From Bursaphelenchus xylophilus (lineage: Eukaryota; Nematoda; Chromadorea; Rhabditida; Aphelenchoididae), in assembly GCA_904066235.2 (NCBI GenBank), contig CAJFCV020000005.1, positions 1,860,001-1,924,000 on the forward strand: a stretch of DNA of 64,000 nucleotides, read 5' to 3'. Positions 23,053 through 34,393 of the stretch are shown here, one piece after another. Numbering within the stretch: position 1 is the stretch's first letter; each line of letters opens with the position of its first letter. The position numbers were made by a program, and so were the translations under genes. The notes under the pieces were generated by a model. The model searched no databases, was not told the origin of the DNA, and saw nothing but the letters and a program-made list of their open reading frames with translations.

Positions 23053-23146
23053 TATAAAAGTCGCGATCGTAACGGAGAAGCAAGGCAAGCTTGTGAGACG
23101 CTCGTTGTCACCGAAAAGTACCAGCCAATCCATTATGAAGACCACT
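23053..23146 (+). promoter_or_regulatory. orphan TATA promoter and 12-nt first exon
   Basis: TATAAAAG at 23053-23060 is followed, 75 bases on, by ATG AAG ACC ACT and a GTAAGT donor at 23147. This resembles the start of a strongly expressed nematode gene with a short first exon. No following plus-strand exon was found before the convergent GH16 gene, so it may be a remnant or lead to a distant exon. Confidence 0.4.
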
Positions 23147-23843
23147 GTAAGTTTTCTTTTACGTTTTCTTTGAAATTTTTGGTTTTGGGTTACGGTAGTG
23201 GAAAGTATAGGGGAAAAATTGATGTTACAGTAGGGTTATCGGCCTTATGGATACATGAAATTATGATTATGGAGGTGTATGAGTGACTATAAAGAACATT
23301 TTTGACAAACCCCATGAGTTTTTTTATAGACGGTAAAGGTTACGGTAATACGAAAAAATTACCGTAACTTGATATTTATTACAGTAGTAAAGTTAATTTT
23401 TGGTCTAGCTATGATTTTCTACCTCGTCAGAAGCAATCTGCTTATTTTATACACTCTTTTTGGCGTATATCCAATTTGTGAAAAAATGTCACAAAAATTA
23501 TTGATTTTTTAAAAATTTGAAATTCAAGTCGAAAAGTCAAAAAAATGACCTGTCATAAATCAAAATTAATTGTTTTCTCAAGCATCCGTCATCATGACCT
23601 ATTCATACAGTATTTCTGACGCGTATCCAATTTGTGACGAAATGTCACAAAAATTATTGATTTTCAAAAAATTTGAAATTAAATTCAAAAAGTCAAACAA
23701 TGACCTGGGAAGTCGTCAAAAATAAAAATTACGCGTATATTTCCTCTCAATCATCCGTCATAATGACCTATTTCCCAGAAAATCCCAAAAGCTTTGAAAA
23801 TGAAAATTTATTCCGAAACCCCAATAAATAAGCTTTGCAACCA

Positions 23844-25462
23844 CTACTGTGAAACCCTGATATAATCGACCAGCATTTGTCCGGGCAATGGCGCGGTAAT
23901 GCCGCCGGCGCTATGAATGTTCGGGAAGTTTCCGCCGACCGCCAGGTTCAGAAGGAAGTAGAATTTCTTCTGGAAAACGGGCAGCGGCTGGATGTTGAAT
24001 GTCATGTACTCCTTTCCATCGAAGAACATTTGGATTTGGTTCGGGTTCCAAGTGACTTTGTAGATGTGGAAGTCGGTGGTGATGTCGTTGGGCAGGACCA
24101 AGTTGCGGCCGTATTGGGCATGTCCATTGCTGTTCCAGTGGAACGTTCCCAGGATCTCTTGATTCACTTTGCCCGAGGCAATCGCGTCCGCCACGCCCGC
24201 TTCCATGATGTCGATCTCGCCTTGGTCGGGCCAGGTATCGGACTCGGCGCCGAGCATCCAGAACGCGGGCCACAGGCCGTTTCGCAGGTTCGGCAGCTTG
24301 ATTCTGGCTTCGATGGTGCCGAATCTGAAAAGGTTAACTTGTTTATGATGATTTAGTTAGCATACAGAAGCTGTGGCAGGGATTTTGAACAGCTTTTTGT
24401 GGTCAAGAGGGCAGGGAAAATGCTTCTAGTCCATATCCTTAAACTCCAAGATAGTCCTTTAACTTTTGGTCTGTAGCGATAGTAGCGAGAAAGGTAACCC
24501 TAAGAATTATATGGCAAATAAAAGCTGGCTTCATGTAGCTTCTACTGCTATAAAATCTAGAACCCCTGCTGATGTGAATCGTTAGTAAAATCGATATTAC
24601 TTTAGGTCATCATCTGATGTCTAAATCAATATGAAATCTTCTAGGCATGTCGAAAGGCACTTCATTTTTCGCTGTCAGACATGTTTTTTAGCTCTGATCT
24701 TATCAGTCTGTCGGTAAAATACTATAGATTTGTCGCGCTTTGGAATCACCCAGCATCGCTTTGGCTGCCGCAGCCGGAGATGAGAAACTTTGGTGCGAAA
24801 AATCCCCATTATTTTCGCGACGAACTGATATGTCGTGAATATCGACTTGTCGGGAAAATAATGAGCACAATTTCGCTACGCCAATCACGTCGCTGAAGTG
24901 AAAAGCAATTTGATTTTTCCTCGACACAATTTATTTTCTCGGCGACGATGCGATTTCTTTAATGTGTTCATTATTTCCCCGACAGACTGTTAAAAAACCG
25001 CGGATTTCCAGAACAATATGACATACAAGGAATTTCTGCTATAGTCAGCTAGGTACTCGTATATTAAAATGCGCAGGTCGAGCGATTTTCAATGCGACTG
25101 AGTGCTCATTATTTCCCCGACAGACTGATGTTGCACTTTTCCTTGCAATATCATTGTTTTCTGGCCACAACATGCCTAAAAACCTACTTGAATTCGAATT
25201 TGCCCTTAGTCTTCAGCCTGGCCGACGTGAACGCGCATCCGTCCTTGTTCTCTTTTCTCGCTTCAATCACCAAGTGTCCATTCTCCACCCTCACGTTCTG
25301 ATTGCTGTCCGTATAGCATTGGAGTTCCGCATTTCCCCACCCATTGTTGTTGCCCTTCTCGAAGCTCCATTTACTCCGGTCCAGAGTGTTAAAGTCGTCC
25401 TCCCAAATCACCTTGCCACTCACTGCGGAGACCAGTAGCGCGACAGCCACAATCGAATGCAT
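23844..25462 (-). CDS. secreted GH16 glucanase-like enzyme, copy A
   Basis: Two exons, 25462-25188 and 24324-23844, give 251 residues. The N-terminus is a signal peptide (about residues 1-16, MHSIVAVALLVSAVSG), so the enzyme should be secreted. The single glycoside hydrolase family 16 domain shows WEDDF, NGWGNAELQCYTD, EARIKLPN, GLWPAFWML and the catalytic GEIDIME at 127-133. There E128 is the expected nucleophile, D130 the assisting residue and E133 the acid/base. The C-terminus LLNLAVGGNFPN and DYIRVS is the usual GH16 ending. Members with this motif cut beta-1,3- or mixed beta-glucans such as laminarin, so digestion of fungal or algal glucan is the likely role. Copy B lies 1.8 kb upstream in the same direction with the same intron position. 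Exon 2 bases are more GC-rich than most neighbours. The upstream in-frame ATG at 25507 was rejected because it would bury the signal peptide. Confidence 0.94.
24690..25130. mobile_element. diverged CTGTCGGGAAAATAATG palindromes (family S) in GH16-A intron
   Basis: An imperfect copy at about 24700-24830, a second at about 24840-24990 (CTTGTCGGGAAAATAATGAG to ATTATTTCCCCGACAGACTG) and a lone right end at 25102-25128. All lie in the 863-bp intron of GH16 copy A. Confidence 0.75.
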
Positions 25463-25508
25463 CCTTGCAAAGGCCAGCGAATGATATTGAGAGCGAAAAT
25501 TGCTCAAG

Positions 25509-25516
25509 TTTATATA
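25509..25516 (-). promoter_or_regulatory. TATA box of GH16 copy A
   Basis: TATATAAA on the minus strand, 47 bases upstream of the ATG, with no intervening acceptor. It fits a focused promoter of a secreted-enzyme gene. Confidence 0.6.
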
Positions 25517-25519
25517 GCC

Positions 25520-26480
25520 AAGTTGTGTTTGCTCAGGGAAATGTAACCGGAATTCGAAGTCGAATTTTGTGGGATTCTGAATACTTGGAACCGGGATTCA
25601 CAGTTGGGCAAACAGTTTTTCGTGTCTTTCTTCATTTTTTTTCGAACTGTCATAGGGCGTAGCGTAGAGTTAGTAATCAAATTCGAAGAAGATAGTATGT
25701 GATTCATGATATTTTTGATTTTTTTGCGCAGAGGGCACCTAACGATCAATTTTTTTGTTTGCTGAAATTTTTTTTTTTAATTCGCCTTGGTCCCCCCTTA
25801 CCATATTATTTTTTTTTGGCATGCCAAAAAAATAAGGCTAAAAAAATCTTGCTAAAAAATGATGACCTTTAAATCATCAGTTGATGAGTTGTTGTAAAAA
25901 GTTTCAAGGTGATTCATGCTTTTTCAAAGACAGAAGACACAAAAAATATTCCCCCACATCTTCATTTTCATCTCATTCAAAAGACAGAGCAGATTCTGTT
26001 GGTCGTTTTTGGACATCGGAAAATGCGTTGGGCTAGTTGGTTATACGTGTACTACAGCTATTCAAAAGAGTATAAAAATAGGTGTAGTACGTGTTGCAAG
26101 ATATTTTTCTTTACCCTGGGTTATTGTAACATATGAAACACCAAAATATGGTGCGAAAAATGAAGATCCGTAACTTTTACCGAGAAATTATTGAACTTGA
26201 GCAAATTAAAAATACCTCAAAGTAGGTGATAAGCTATCCTAGGACCCCATTAAGCTTATTGTTTCTGTTAATTAAGCCTTCTCCTAGCCTCCCCATTGCA
26301 TACAACGGCAAACGATCCATAGTATCGTTGACTTGAACTGTTGCTGACTCGAAAGCTCGTAGCGCCAAGAAATCTCATCTGAATATTATAGGAAAATATG
26401 GCAACATCTCTGTACACCTATAGTAAACTAAGAAGGCCAAAAATTTTATATATGACCTGCCCATTTTAGTATATTTACTT
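25520..26480. other. spacer between the GH16 copies
   Basis: No exon was recognised. There is a small AT-rich palindrome around 25800-25835 (TTTTTTTTTGGCATGCCAAA). Confidence 0.4.
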
Positions 26481-26482
26481 AT

Positions 26483-26933
26483 AGGGGAAGTACTCCAAGT
26501 GCGACGCTCAGATTTTGATGAAACTTGGCATAAATTTAGAATAATGTTTTCTAAGATATATGTGAGAATCCTATCCCGCCCTTTGCAGAAACAACCGAGA
26601 TTTTTAGATCGAAAGTCGGCGAAAATTTAGGACTTTTTGCCGAATTTCGGCACGAAAAGTTTCATGGCCATTTCTACCGTAAAGAATAATTTTTCTACAA
26701 AAAAATCAAATTTTTCCGCACGAAACTGCTAAAGTTATGGCCAAAAAAACGATTTCTCTCTGACCGCTCTCCACGTTTAGCGTGCTCTCTCGGCCGCAAA
26801 GACCGCTGAATATCTCGGCAACGCCCGCAAAGCGCGAGCTACAACTTTCAGGAATTGATATCTAGTCCACACGCGACGAGTCTGCAAAATTTAAAGAAAA
26901 TCTGAGCGTCGCACTTGGAGTACTTCCCCTGGT
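26483..26933. mobile_element. complete repeat element, family R
   Basis: Bounded by terminal inverted repeats of about 32 bp: GGGGAAGTACTCCAAGTGCG at the left and its complement, ending AGTACTTCCCC, at the right. The interior carries AACCGAGATTTTTAGATCGA and the CTCTCGGCCGCAAAGACCG block. It has no coding capacity. Related copies occur at 33.7, 36.0 and 42.7 kb. Confidence 0.85.
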
Positions 26934-27279
26934 AGCTAAATGTGGTAAAAATTTTGCGTGTTTACGGTGACATCTCGTTTTGGAAGCCCGCGGTTTCTTT
27001 AGGACACTTCCTTTTTGTCAATATTTGATGATTGTGGCCGTACGTCTGATTTGTCGTCTTCTACAACCTTCCGGCAAGAATCGTTGAACAATTTAGACGT
27101 TAAAAAAACGATGATACTTCCTCCATCATTTGACGTAGCTTTTGTTCTCAACGGCTGAGCAAACAGTTGTCAAACAAGTCCACTCTCCCATACGTATGCC
27201 ATATACGTGGAAGGAGACAAACAACAGTCGAGAAATCAAGTTAAATTTATTGCAAATTCAAAGAGCTTTACGACCAATT

Positions 27280-29072
27280 TCACCGAGAAACCCGCACATA
27301 ATCAACGAGCAATTGAGCCGGTAAAGGCGCCGTAATTCCATTGGGATCATGGATATTGGGGAAATTCCCTCCTACCGCCAAATTCAACACAAAGTAGAAG
27401 CGTTTCTGGAACACTGGCAGTGGCCGCGTATCGAACACCATGTACTCTTGGCCATCGAAGTACATGCGGATTTCGGTGGGGCTCCACGTGAGCTTGTAGT
27501 TGTGGAAATCGGCGGTAATGTCGAACGGCAATAGCAATTCCCGGCCATACTGAGCATGTTGGCCTTTATGGTTCCAATGAAAGGTCCCCAAGATTTTACG
27601 GTTCACGGTGCCGGCAGCAATAGCCTCAGCGGGCCCGGCTTCCATGATGTCGATCTCGCCTTGGTCGGGCCAGGTCGGGTTCTCAGCGCCGAGCATCCAG
27701 AACGCGGGCCACAGGCCGTTTCGCAGGTTCGGCAGCTTGATTCTGGCTTCGATGGTGCCGTAGCTGAAAGAGTAAAGTTGCTTGCGACGGCTTGGTTAGC
27801 ATACAGAAGCTGCGACCGGGATTTTTAACAGCTTTTTATGGTCAAGAGGGCAGAGAAAACGCTTCTAGTCCATATCTTTAAACTTTAAGATAGTCCTTTA
27901 ACTTTTGGTCTCTAGCGATGGCAGCGAGAAAGATAAGCCTAAGGATTGTGTTGCGAATAAAAGCCGGCCTCATGCAGTTTCTATTGAGATAAAATTCAGA
28001 GCCCCTGTTGATGTGATTCGTTGGTAAAATGGATATTACTTTAGGTGATCATCTGTCAATTTTGGTCAAATTTTTTGCTTATATCGTTGTGCTGCTTGCA
28101 TCTATCTAAACTTAAGTCGTATTGAAAATTTGAAGTCGTGCGTTTTTACAAAATGCAAAAGAATTTTTCCTTGTCTCGGCGGAGAGACCGTTTTTCGGCG
28201 GAGACATTTGATGGTTTTTTTTTGAAAATTACACCTCGTTACAAAGCCCAGACTTTTCTACTACGGATGAAATTAGCTTTGCCACATCTGGGGCCAATGC
28301 GCTATCTGAAATTTTGCTCAAAATCATAGGGCGCAGCTCGGAGAATTTGCGCAGCTCGCGTCTTGGGCGCAGCTCGAAAACCAGCTGAAACTTAGCTCGG
28401 GCGAGCTGCAAAACCTTGTTTTCCGAGCTGCGCCCTACCATTTTCAGCCAACTTTCAGCAAACTCTCAGATAGCGCATTGGGCCCAGGAAGGACCTAGTC
28501 TGTTGGTCTCTGAAGTGTTGTGTCAAAGGTGGATAGGTAGATGGCATGGTAGACACGAGTTAGAATAGGGTTTTATTTAGACCACCGCACACAGGAAAGA
28601 GAAATGGGATTAATTATGATAATTGGTGACGAGACGTTGCTTTTATATGACTTGGTTTATGCTAATTTCTTCTGTGGGAATTGTGGAGACGTTTGACGCT
28701 CCACAACAGTCTCGGCAGCTTGGCTGATGTTTCACATCGGCGAAGGCTCGGCGGAGACTTTTTTTGGCCGTTTTGGGGACTTGGCTTGTAAATTTCTTAC
28801 CGGAACGCGAATTTGTCTCGAGTAATCATCCGCGCTGACGTGAAAGCGCATCCATCCAGGTTTTCTCTTCTCGCCTCGATCACCAAGTGCCCATTTTCGA
28901 CTCTCACGTTCTCATTTCGGTCCGTATAACATTGGAGTTCCGCGTTTCCCCAGCCATTATTGTTGCCTCTCTCGAAACTCCATTTATTCCTGTCCAAATT
29001 GTCGAAATTGTCCTCCCAAATTACTCCGGAATAGGCCACTGGAACAGCACAGAGTATTAGGATTAGTTTCAT
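27280..29072 (-). CDS. secreted GH16 glucanase-like enzyme, copy B
   Basis: Two exons, 29072-28801 and 27763-27280, also give 251 residues. The signal peptide is MKLILILCAVPVAYSG. The catalytic motif GEIDIME is intact, with E127, D129 and E132. It differs from copy A at many positions (GQHAQYGRELLLPFDI, for example), but the start of exon 2 (about 27660-27763) is nearly base-for-base identical to copy A (24220-24324). The adjoining intron is also recognisably the same for several hundred bases. This shows a tandem duplication with later gene conversion or selection. Both copies keep all catalytic residues, so both are probably active. Copy B has its own TATA box. The start was set at the ATG that begins the signal peptide; MTITIKSV upstream is in frame but gives a poorer signal. 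Confidence 0.94.
28328..28437. repeat. GGGCGCAGCTCGGA palindrome
   Basis: GGGCGCAGCTCGGA at the left pairs with TCCGAGCTGCGCCC at the right, with further GCGCAGCTCG copies inside. It lies in the intron of GH16 copy B. Confidence 0.75.
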
Positions 29073-29108
29073 GACTGATTTAATCGTTATAGTCAAGAAA
29101 AAGGTGGG

Positions 29109-29116
29109 CTTTTATA
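29109..29116 (-). promoter_or_regulatory. TATA box of GH16 copy B
   Basis: TATAAAAG on the minus strand, 37 bases upstream of the ATG at 29072. Confidence 0.6.
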
Positions 29117-29398
29117 GCAAAAATTTGTTTATTTTTCCTGAAATTTCATTACTTCCGGGTATATTTCTTATAAAAATTTTTGCATACCGGATTTGGAAAA
29201 GACTGATAAGCGGTCCGCGGGAGTGTAAGAGTCATAATTTTTTATTTTTTATTAAATTTTGGCAAAACTTGGGAAAAATTTGAAACAAAATATCAGTCTG
29301 TCGGGAAAATAATGTGGATTTTTCGAAGTACCAAAAAATACAGGCTTCAAAATCGTGGAGCCATAAGTTTGCCCAAAAAACATGCTTTCTGAGCAGTA

Positions 29399-32188
29399 AT
29401 GAGTGAGTTTCAGAACCGACCAAGTGTCCTGTCCAATGCAGTCGCGGAAAAAGAAGTCTCGAAGCAGAACAAAATCCTCAGCAAAAGCCCCGATTTGCCA
29501 ATCTCGCACAATGAGAAACCGAAAACCAGCTCAGGGAGGAGCAACAAAATTGATGTGGAGAGAATTGTAAGCTCAAAAAAAAAAAAAAATTAACCTTGTC
29601 ACATTTTTGCACTGTGCGGAGATAAATATTTTTTTGCACAGTGCAAAAAATTTTTTTTTATTTCTTTTTGAAAAATCGAAATTCAAATTTCAGACATTAG
29701 TTTTTTTCATAAAGTGCATGGACATTTTTTCTCTTTCGCACAGTGCATTTTGAACTTTTTCCCACACTTATCGCCAACGCACTGTGCATTTTCCTCTTTT
29801 CGCACAGTGCAAACCTCAAACAATCCGTTTGCACTGTGCAAATTTTGTCGCGGCAATATTTCAATGCACGGTGCGAAAGTAAGAAATGCACAGTGCAAAT
29901 TGGAGGTTTTTTTCCACACTTATCGCCAATGCACTGTGCATTGTTCCTCTTTTCGCACAGTGCAAACCTCAAAAAACCGTTTGCACTGTGCAAATTCCGT
30001 CGCGGCAATATTTCAATGCACGGTGCAAAAATGAAAAAAAGTGAAACGCACAGTGCAAATTGGAGGCTTTCCCATGCTCATCGCCAATAAACTGTGCATT
30101 TTTTCTCTATCGCACAGTGCAAACCTCAAAAAAGCCGTTTGCACTGTGCAAATTCCGTCGCGGCAATATTTCAATGTACGGTGCGAAAGTAAAAAAAAAG
30201 TGAAATGCACTGTGCATTTCGAACTTTTCCCCACGCTTATCGCCAACGCACTGTGCATTGTTTCTCTTTTCGCACAGTGCAAACCTCAAACAATCCGTTT
30301 GCACTGTGCAAATTCCGTCGCGGCAATATTTCAATGCACGGTGCAAAAATCAAAAAAAAAAAGTAAAATGCACAGTGCAAATTGAAGGGTTTTTGTGCAC
30401 AGTGCGGACCTCGGCAAATTGTCCATGCACTTTATGAAAATACTAATATCAGTCTGTCGGGAAAATAATGTGGATTTGTCGCGCTTTGGAAACGCCTATT
30501 ATCGCTTTGCCGGCCGCGGCTGAAGATTTGGCGACAGCGACAAGGCGATCAATTTTTCTGCGACAAATCCACAATATTTTCCCGACAGACTGATATGAAA
30601 ATTCTGCAAATTCTAATAACACGTTTTCAGGAGCTCGACAGACAACAAGAGGAGATAATCAAGAAGGTCGCGGCCTTCAAACCGCTGATCAACAGTGCCT
30701 CCGCCAATGTGGATTTGGCCAACGACGGAAGCAGGAAGAATGAAAAGAGCGAGCGGAAAAATGGATCAACGAAAATGGAGACAAAGGAGAAGCCAAGAGA
30801 GGAAAAGGGCGACAAAAAGAGAGTCAAGTCCAGCATGGTGGATTTGAATGACACCGTAAGTGAATCGAAATTCTCGGAAAATTTTTGCTTACGACTCGGA
30901 TCTTTGAACTTAAAAAAACCAGCAAAATACTATGTATGTCGGGAAAATAATGTGATACTGCGACGAGGCGAGACATTTTGCCACGACAAATCCGCATTAT
31001 TTTCCCGACAGACTGGTAAAATAAAACCAGTAAAATATGGTATAATATAGTCTGTCGGGAAAATAATGTGGATTTGTCGCAGCAAAAGTCTAGCCTCGTC
31101 GCAGTGCGCAACCTAATCTCCAGTCGCGGCGAAAAAACCCGACGATCGGCGACTGTCGCGGTCCACATTATTTTCCCGACAGACTGATAATTAGGACTTG
31201 CTTTGCACCGTGCAGACTTGTCAAACCTTTTCAAATCACCCCATTCAGCATTATCAGCTTTAGTTTTGTATTACCAGTCTGTCGGGAAAATAATGTGGAT
31301 TTGGTGCGGCTTGAAATATTCGTCGCTTTGCTAGCCGCGGCTCAAGTTTTGATACTGCGACGAGGCGAGATGTGTTGCCGCGACAAATCCACATTATTTT
31401 CCCGACATATTGTTAATATAAAAACAGTAAAATATAGTAATCAACCTTAGTATTAGTCTGTCGGGAAAATCATGAGGACTTGTCGCGCCTTGGAATCGCC
31501 CGGTATTTGGCGCCCGACTACAGAAAATTTTTCGATATTTTGCTGCGACGGGTCCTTATCATTCTGTCGGGAAAATAATGAGGACTCTGTCGCATCAAAA
31601 ATTGCATAAAATATGAATTGGTCGCGAAAAAAAATAAAATTGCTTTTCACTTCGGCGACACGATCGGCGCAGCGATATTAGGCTCATTATTTTCCCGACA
31701 GACTGATAAAATCTTATAAAACCAGTAAAATATGGTATAATATTAGTCTGTCGGGAAAATAATGAGGACTTGTCGCGGTAAAATGACTCGTCTAGTCGCC
31801 TTCGGGCAACAAATTTCCATCCATCGCAAAGCGATGATGATCGATTTGAAGGCGCGATGAATCCACATTATTTTTCCGACAGACCGATGACAAATTTCTT
31901 TTACCAAGCTGCAACTTCAGTTTTACATCATCAACTCAAATAAATCGCATGTTTTCAGGAGGTGTCGCCAACGGACAAAGTCTTGGCCAACCGCTCCAAT
32001 GCGCCCTCCAAGAACGCCCTCAACTTCAATGTCCTGCAACAACAACAGCAACAGGTAACAGCGAGAGGACTATGGATTTTTTACGTTGTTTTAAAAAGCT
32101 TATGACGCGCATGAGATAATTTTTTGAATTTCAGCAAAGCAGCAGCAAGAATTCGTCGTCCAAGTCGCCAACTCGAAAAATCCCATAA
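29399..32188 (+). CDS. uncharacterised charged, Q/S-rich protein
   Basis: Four exons, 29399-29566, 30631-30855, 31959-32054 and 32135-32188, all joined in phase 0; 180 residues. The protein is hydrophilic and Lys/Glu/Ser-rich. It has a possible short coiled coil (ELDRQQEEIIKKVAAFKPLI) near residues 57-76, a run of six Gln ending exon 3, and a Ser/Lys tail (SSSKNSSSKSPTRKIP). No family was recognised. The start ATG is provisional: a TTTCAG lies 11 bases inside it, so an upstream exon or trans-splice could move the start. Introns 1 and 2 are more than 1 kb each and are almost wholly made of a dyad array and family S palindromes. An AATAAA lies near 32300. Confidence 0.68.
29612..30448. mobile_element. 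GCACNGTGC dyad array A5 bounded by inverted ends
   Basis: About 27 dyads in intron 1 of the charged-protein gene, arranged in a unit of roughly 140-160 bp repeated about four times (marker TCGCGGCAATATTTCAATG near 29849, 30000, 30160 and 30320). The outer ends from 29697 (TTTCATAAAGTGCATGGACA) and up to 30448 (TGTCCATGCACTTTATGAAA) are reverse complements, as in a terminal-inverted-repeat element. Confidence 0.85.
30449..31890. mobile_element. cluster of family S palindromes in introns of the charged-protein gene
   Basis: One copy at 30449-30595, then copies at about 30935-31018, 31050-31190, 31275-31412, 31453-31707 (compound) and 31744-31890. Each starts CTGTCGGGAAAATAATG and ends with CATTATTTTCCCGACAG, mostly 85-150 bp, usually with TGGATTTGTCGC next to the ends. 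They have no coding capacity. Confidence 0.9.
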
Positions 32189-32416
32189 TCTCAATTCGAA
32201 ATATTTATTTCTCAAAAGCATCTTGATTTCGTAATGTCATACAGCCATCCGTATACGCAAATATCTGGTGTTGGGTTTGTTGAACAATATTTTCTCTCCA
32301 ATAAATTTTTTCGGTCACAATTTTTTTATTTATTTTGTAAGAGGATTGTCACAAGCCTTGCAGGCGAACTCTCCCCTTTTTTGGAACACTCCCCCATTTT
32401 GAAAATTGAAAAAATT

Positions 32417-32943
32417 AGGAGTGACATGTTATACGATGGAAAATTTTTTTAAATTGAGAAAAGTTAGGAGTGACATGTTATACGATGGAAATTTTTTTCA
32501 AATTGAGAGAAGTTAGCGGTGACATTTCATACGATGGAAAATTTTTTCAAATTGAGAAAAGTTAGGTGTGACATTTTATACGATGGAAAATTTTTTCTAA
32601 CTGAGAGAAGTTAGCGGTGACATTTCATACGATGGAAAATTTTTTCAAATTGAGAAAAGTTAGGAGTGACATGTTATACGATGGAAAATTTTTTCAAATT
32701 GAGAAAAATTTGGTGTGACATTTTATACGATGGAAAATTTTTTCTAACTGAGAGAAGTTAGCGGTGACATTTCATACGATGGAAAATTTTTTCAAATTGA
32801 GAAAAGTTAGGAGTGACATGTTATACGATGGAAAATTTTTTCAAATTGAGAAAAATTTGGTGTGACATTTTATACGATGGAAAATTTTTTCAAATTAAGA
32901 AAAATTTGGTGTGACATTTTATACGATGGAATTTTTTTCTAAC
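32417..32943. repeat. 50-bp minisatellite, about 11 copies
   Basis: The unit reads roughly TTATACGATGGAAAATTTTT followed by CAAATTGAGAAAAGTTAGGAG and TGACATG. Two or three variant units alternate (TTAGGAGTGACATGTTATAC versus TTAGCGGTGACATTTCATAC), giving higher-order order. Relatives occur inverted at 34018-34155 and diverged at 53045-53340. Confidence 0.9.
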
Positions 32944-32944
32944 T

Positions 32945-34393
32945 GACAAAGGAAGTACCCCAAGTGCGACACTCAGATTTTCTTTAAATTTAGCACATAT
33001 TTAGGGCATAGATCACATATCAATCCCAGAAAATTTTTGCTCGCGATTTGCAGACACAGCCGAGTTATTCACCTCTCCAGCCTTACGGATCAACATATAA
33101 TACACTAGTTTCCGGTGGACTTTGGCCTGTCAACCACATCTCGTGACTGGTCTTTAAAGGTTGTTTATGCCCACGTGAAGGCGCTGTGTTGCTTAACCAT
33201 TCCTCTCCGTAAAAACCGCACTGATAACCGGCCTATCAACGAAATGAACGGGGGTGTTTGTGAGGGGCTGTAATAATGAATTGGCAGCTATTTTGGAAGA
33301 GATCCGGTCACGGCTGTAAAGTTCTGATTACGGTAGATGGAAATGCAAGGGAGTGAAAAATAAAGTTGCATGTTAGAGATAAGAAGCATACGTTTGCACC
33401 GGCGTTACATTAATTTTTGGGAATTTTAGCTCGCTCTTTTCATATGAGATATCTAATGATCTTTGTCGCAGAGAGAGCGCATTATGTAAGCGTAAACAGT
33501 TCCACAAATAAAGATATTCATATGGCTTGTGCCTTGCAGTTGCAGCCGAGATATTCACCGATCATTGCCGCCGAGAGGGAACGCTGAACGCGGAGAGCGG
33601 TCAGAGAGAAAAACACTTTTTGGCCATATCTTTGTCAGTTTTGTGCGGAAAAAATTTATTTTTTTTGTAAAAACAACAATTTACGGTAAGAATAGGCATG
33701 AAACTTTTCATGTCAACAGGGGAAGTACCTCAAGTGCGACGGTGAGATTTTGATGAAACGTGGCACAAATTTAGAATAATTTTTTCTAAGACGTATGTGT
33801 CACTCCCAGCCCGCGCTTTGCAGAAACGACCGAGATTTTTAGATCGAATGTTGGAAAAAATGTGAAATTTTTTTTGCGATCTTTTGCATAAAAAATTTCA
33901 TGCCTATTTCTACTGTGGAGAGTAATGTTTCCACAAAAAATCAATGTTTTCCGCACGAAACTGCCAAAGATACGGCTAAAAATTGTCTTCTCTCTGCTGC
34001 CCGCGAATTTCAATCGTATAAAATGTCACACCAAATTTTTCTCAATTTGAAAAATTTTTCCATCGTATAAAATGTCACACCAAATTTTTCTCCATTTGAA
34101 AAAATTTTCCATCCTATGAAATGTCACTCCTGACTTCTCTCAATTGAAAAAATTTTCAGAAACAACCGAGATTTTTCGGTCGATAGTCGGTGAAAATTTG
34201 ACACTTTTTGTCGAATTTTGGCACCAAAAAATTCATGCCTATTTCTATATCATAGAGCGGCAAAGATCGTTGAATAACTCAGCGGCGCTTGCAAAGCGCG
34301 AGCTAAAACTTTCAGGAATTGATAATTGGTTCTAGCTCGAAGTGTGCGCAAAATTTAATGAAAATCTGAGCGTCGCACTTGTTGTACTTCCCC
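32945..34393. mobile_element. composite of family R copies
   Basis: A left R end at 32945-33065, an inverted half at about 33530-33716, then a full-length copy starting GGGGAAGTACCTCAAGTGCG at 33719 and ending CGTCGCACTTGTTGTACTTC at 34389. The full copy is interrupted at 34018-34155 by three minisatellite units. The stretch 33065-33380 has no recognisable gene. Confidence 0.75.

Noticed and set aside
23877..24356. Plus-strand open frame of 159 codons
   Set aside because: Antisense shadow of GH16 copy A exon 2; the minus-strand frame has the conserved domain and active site.
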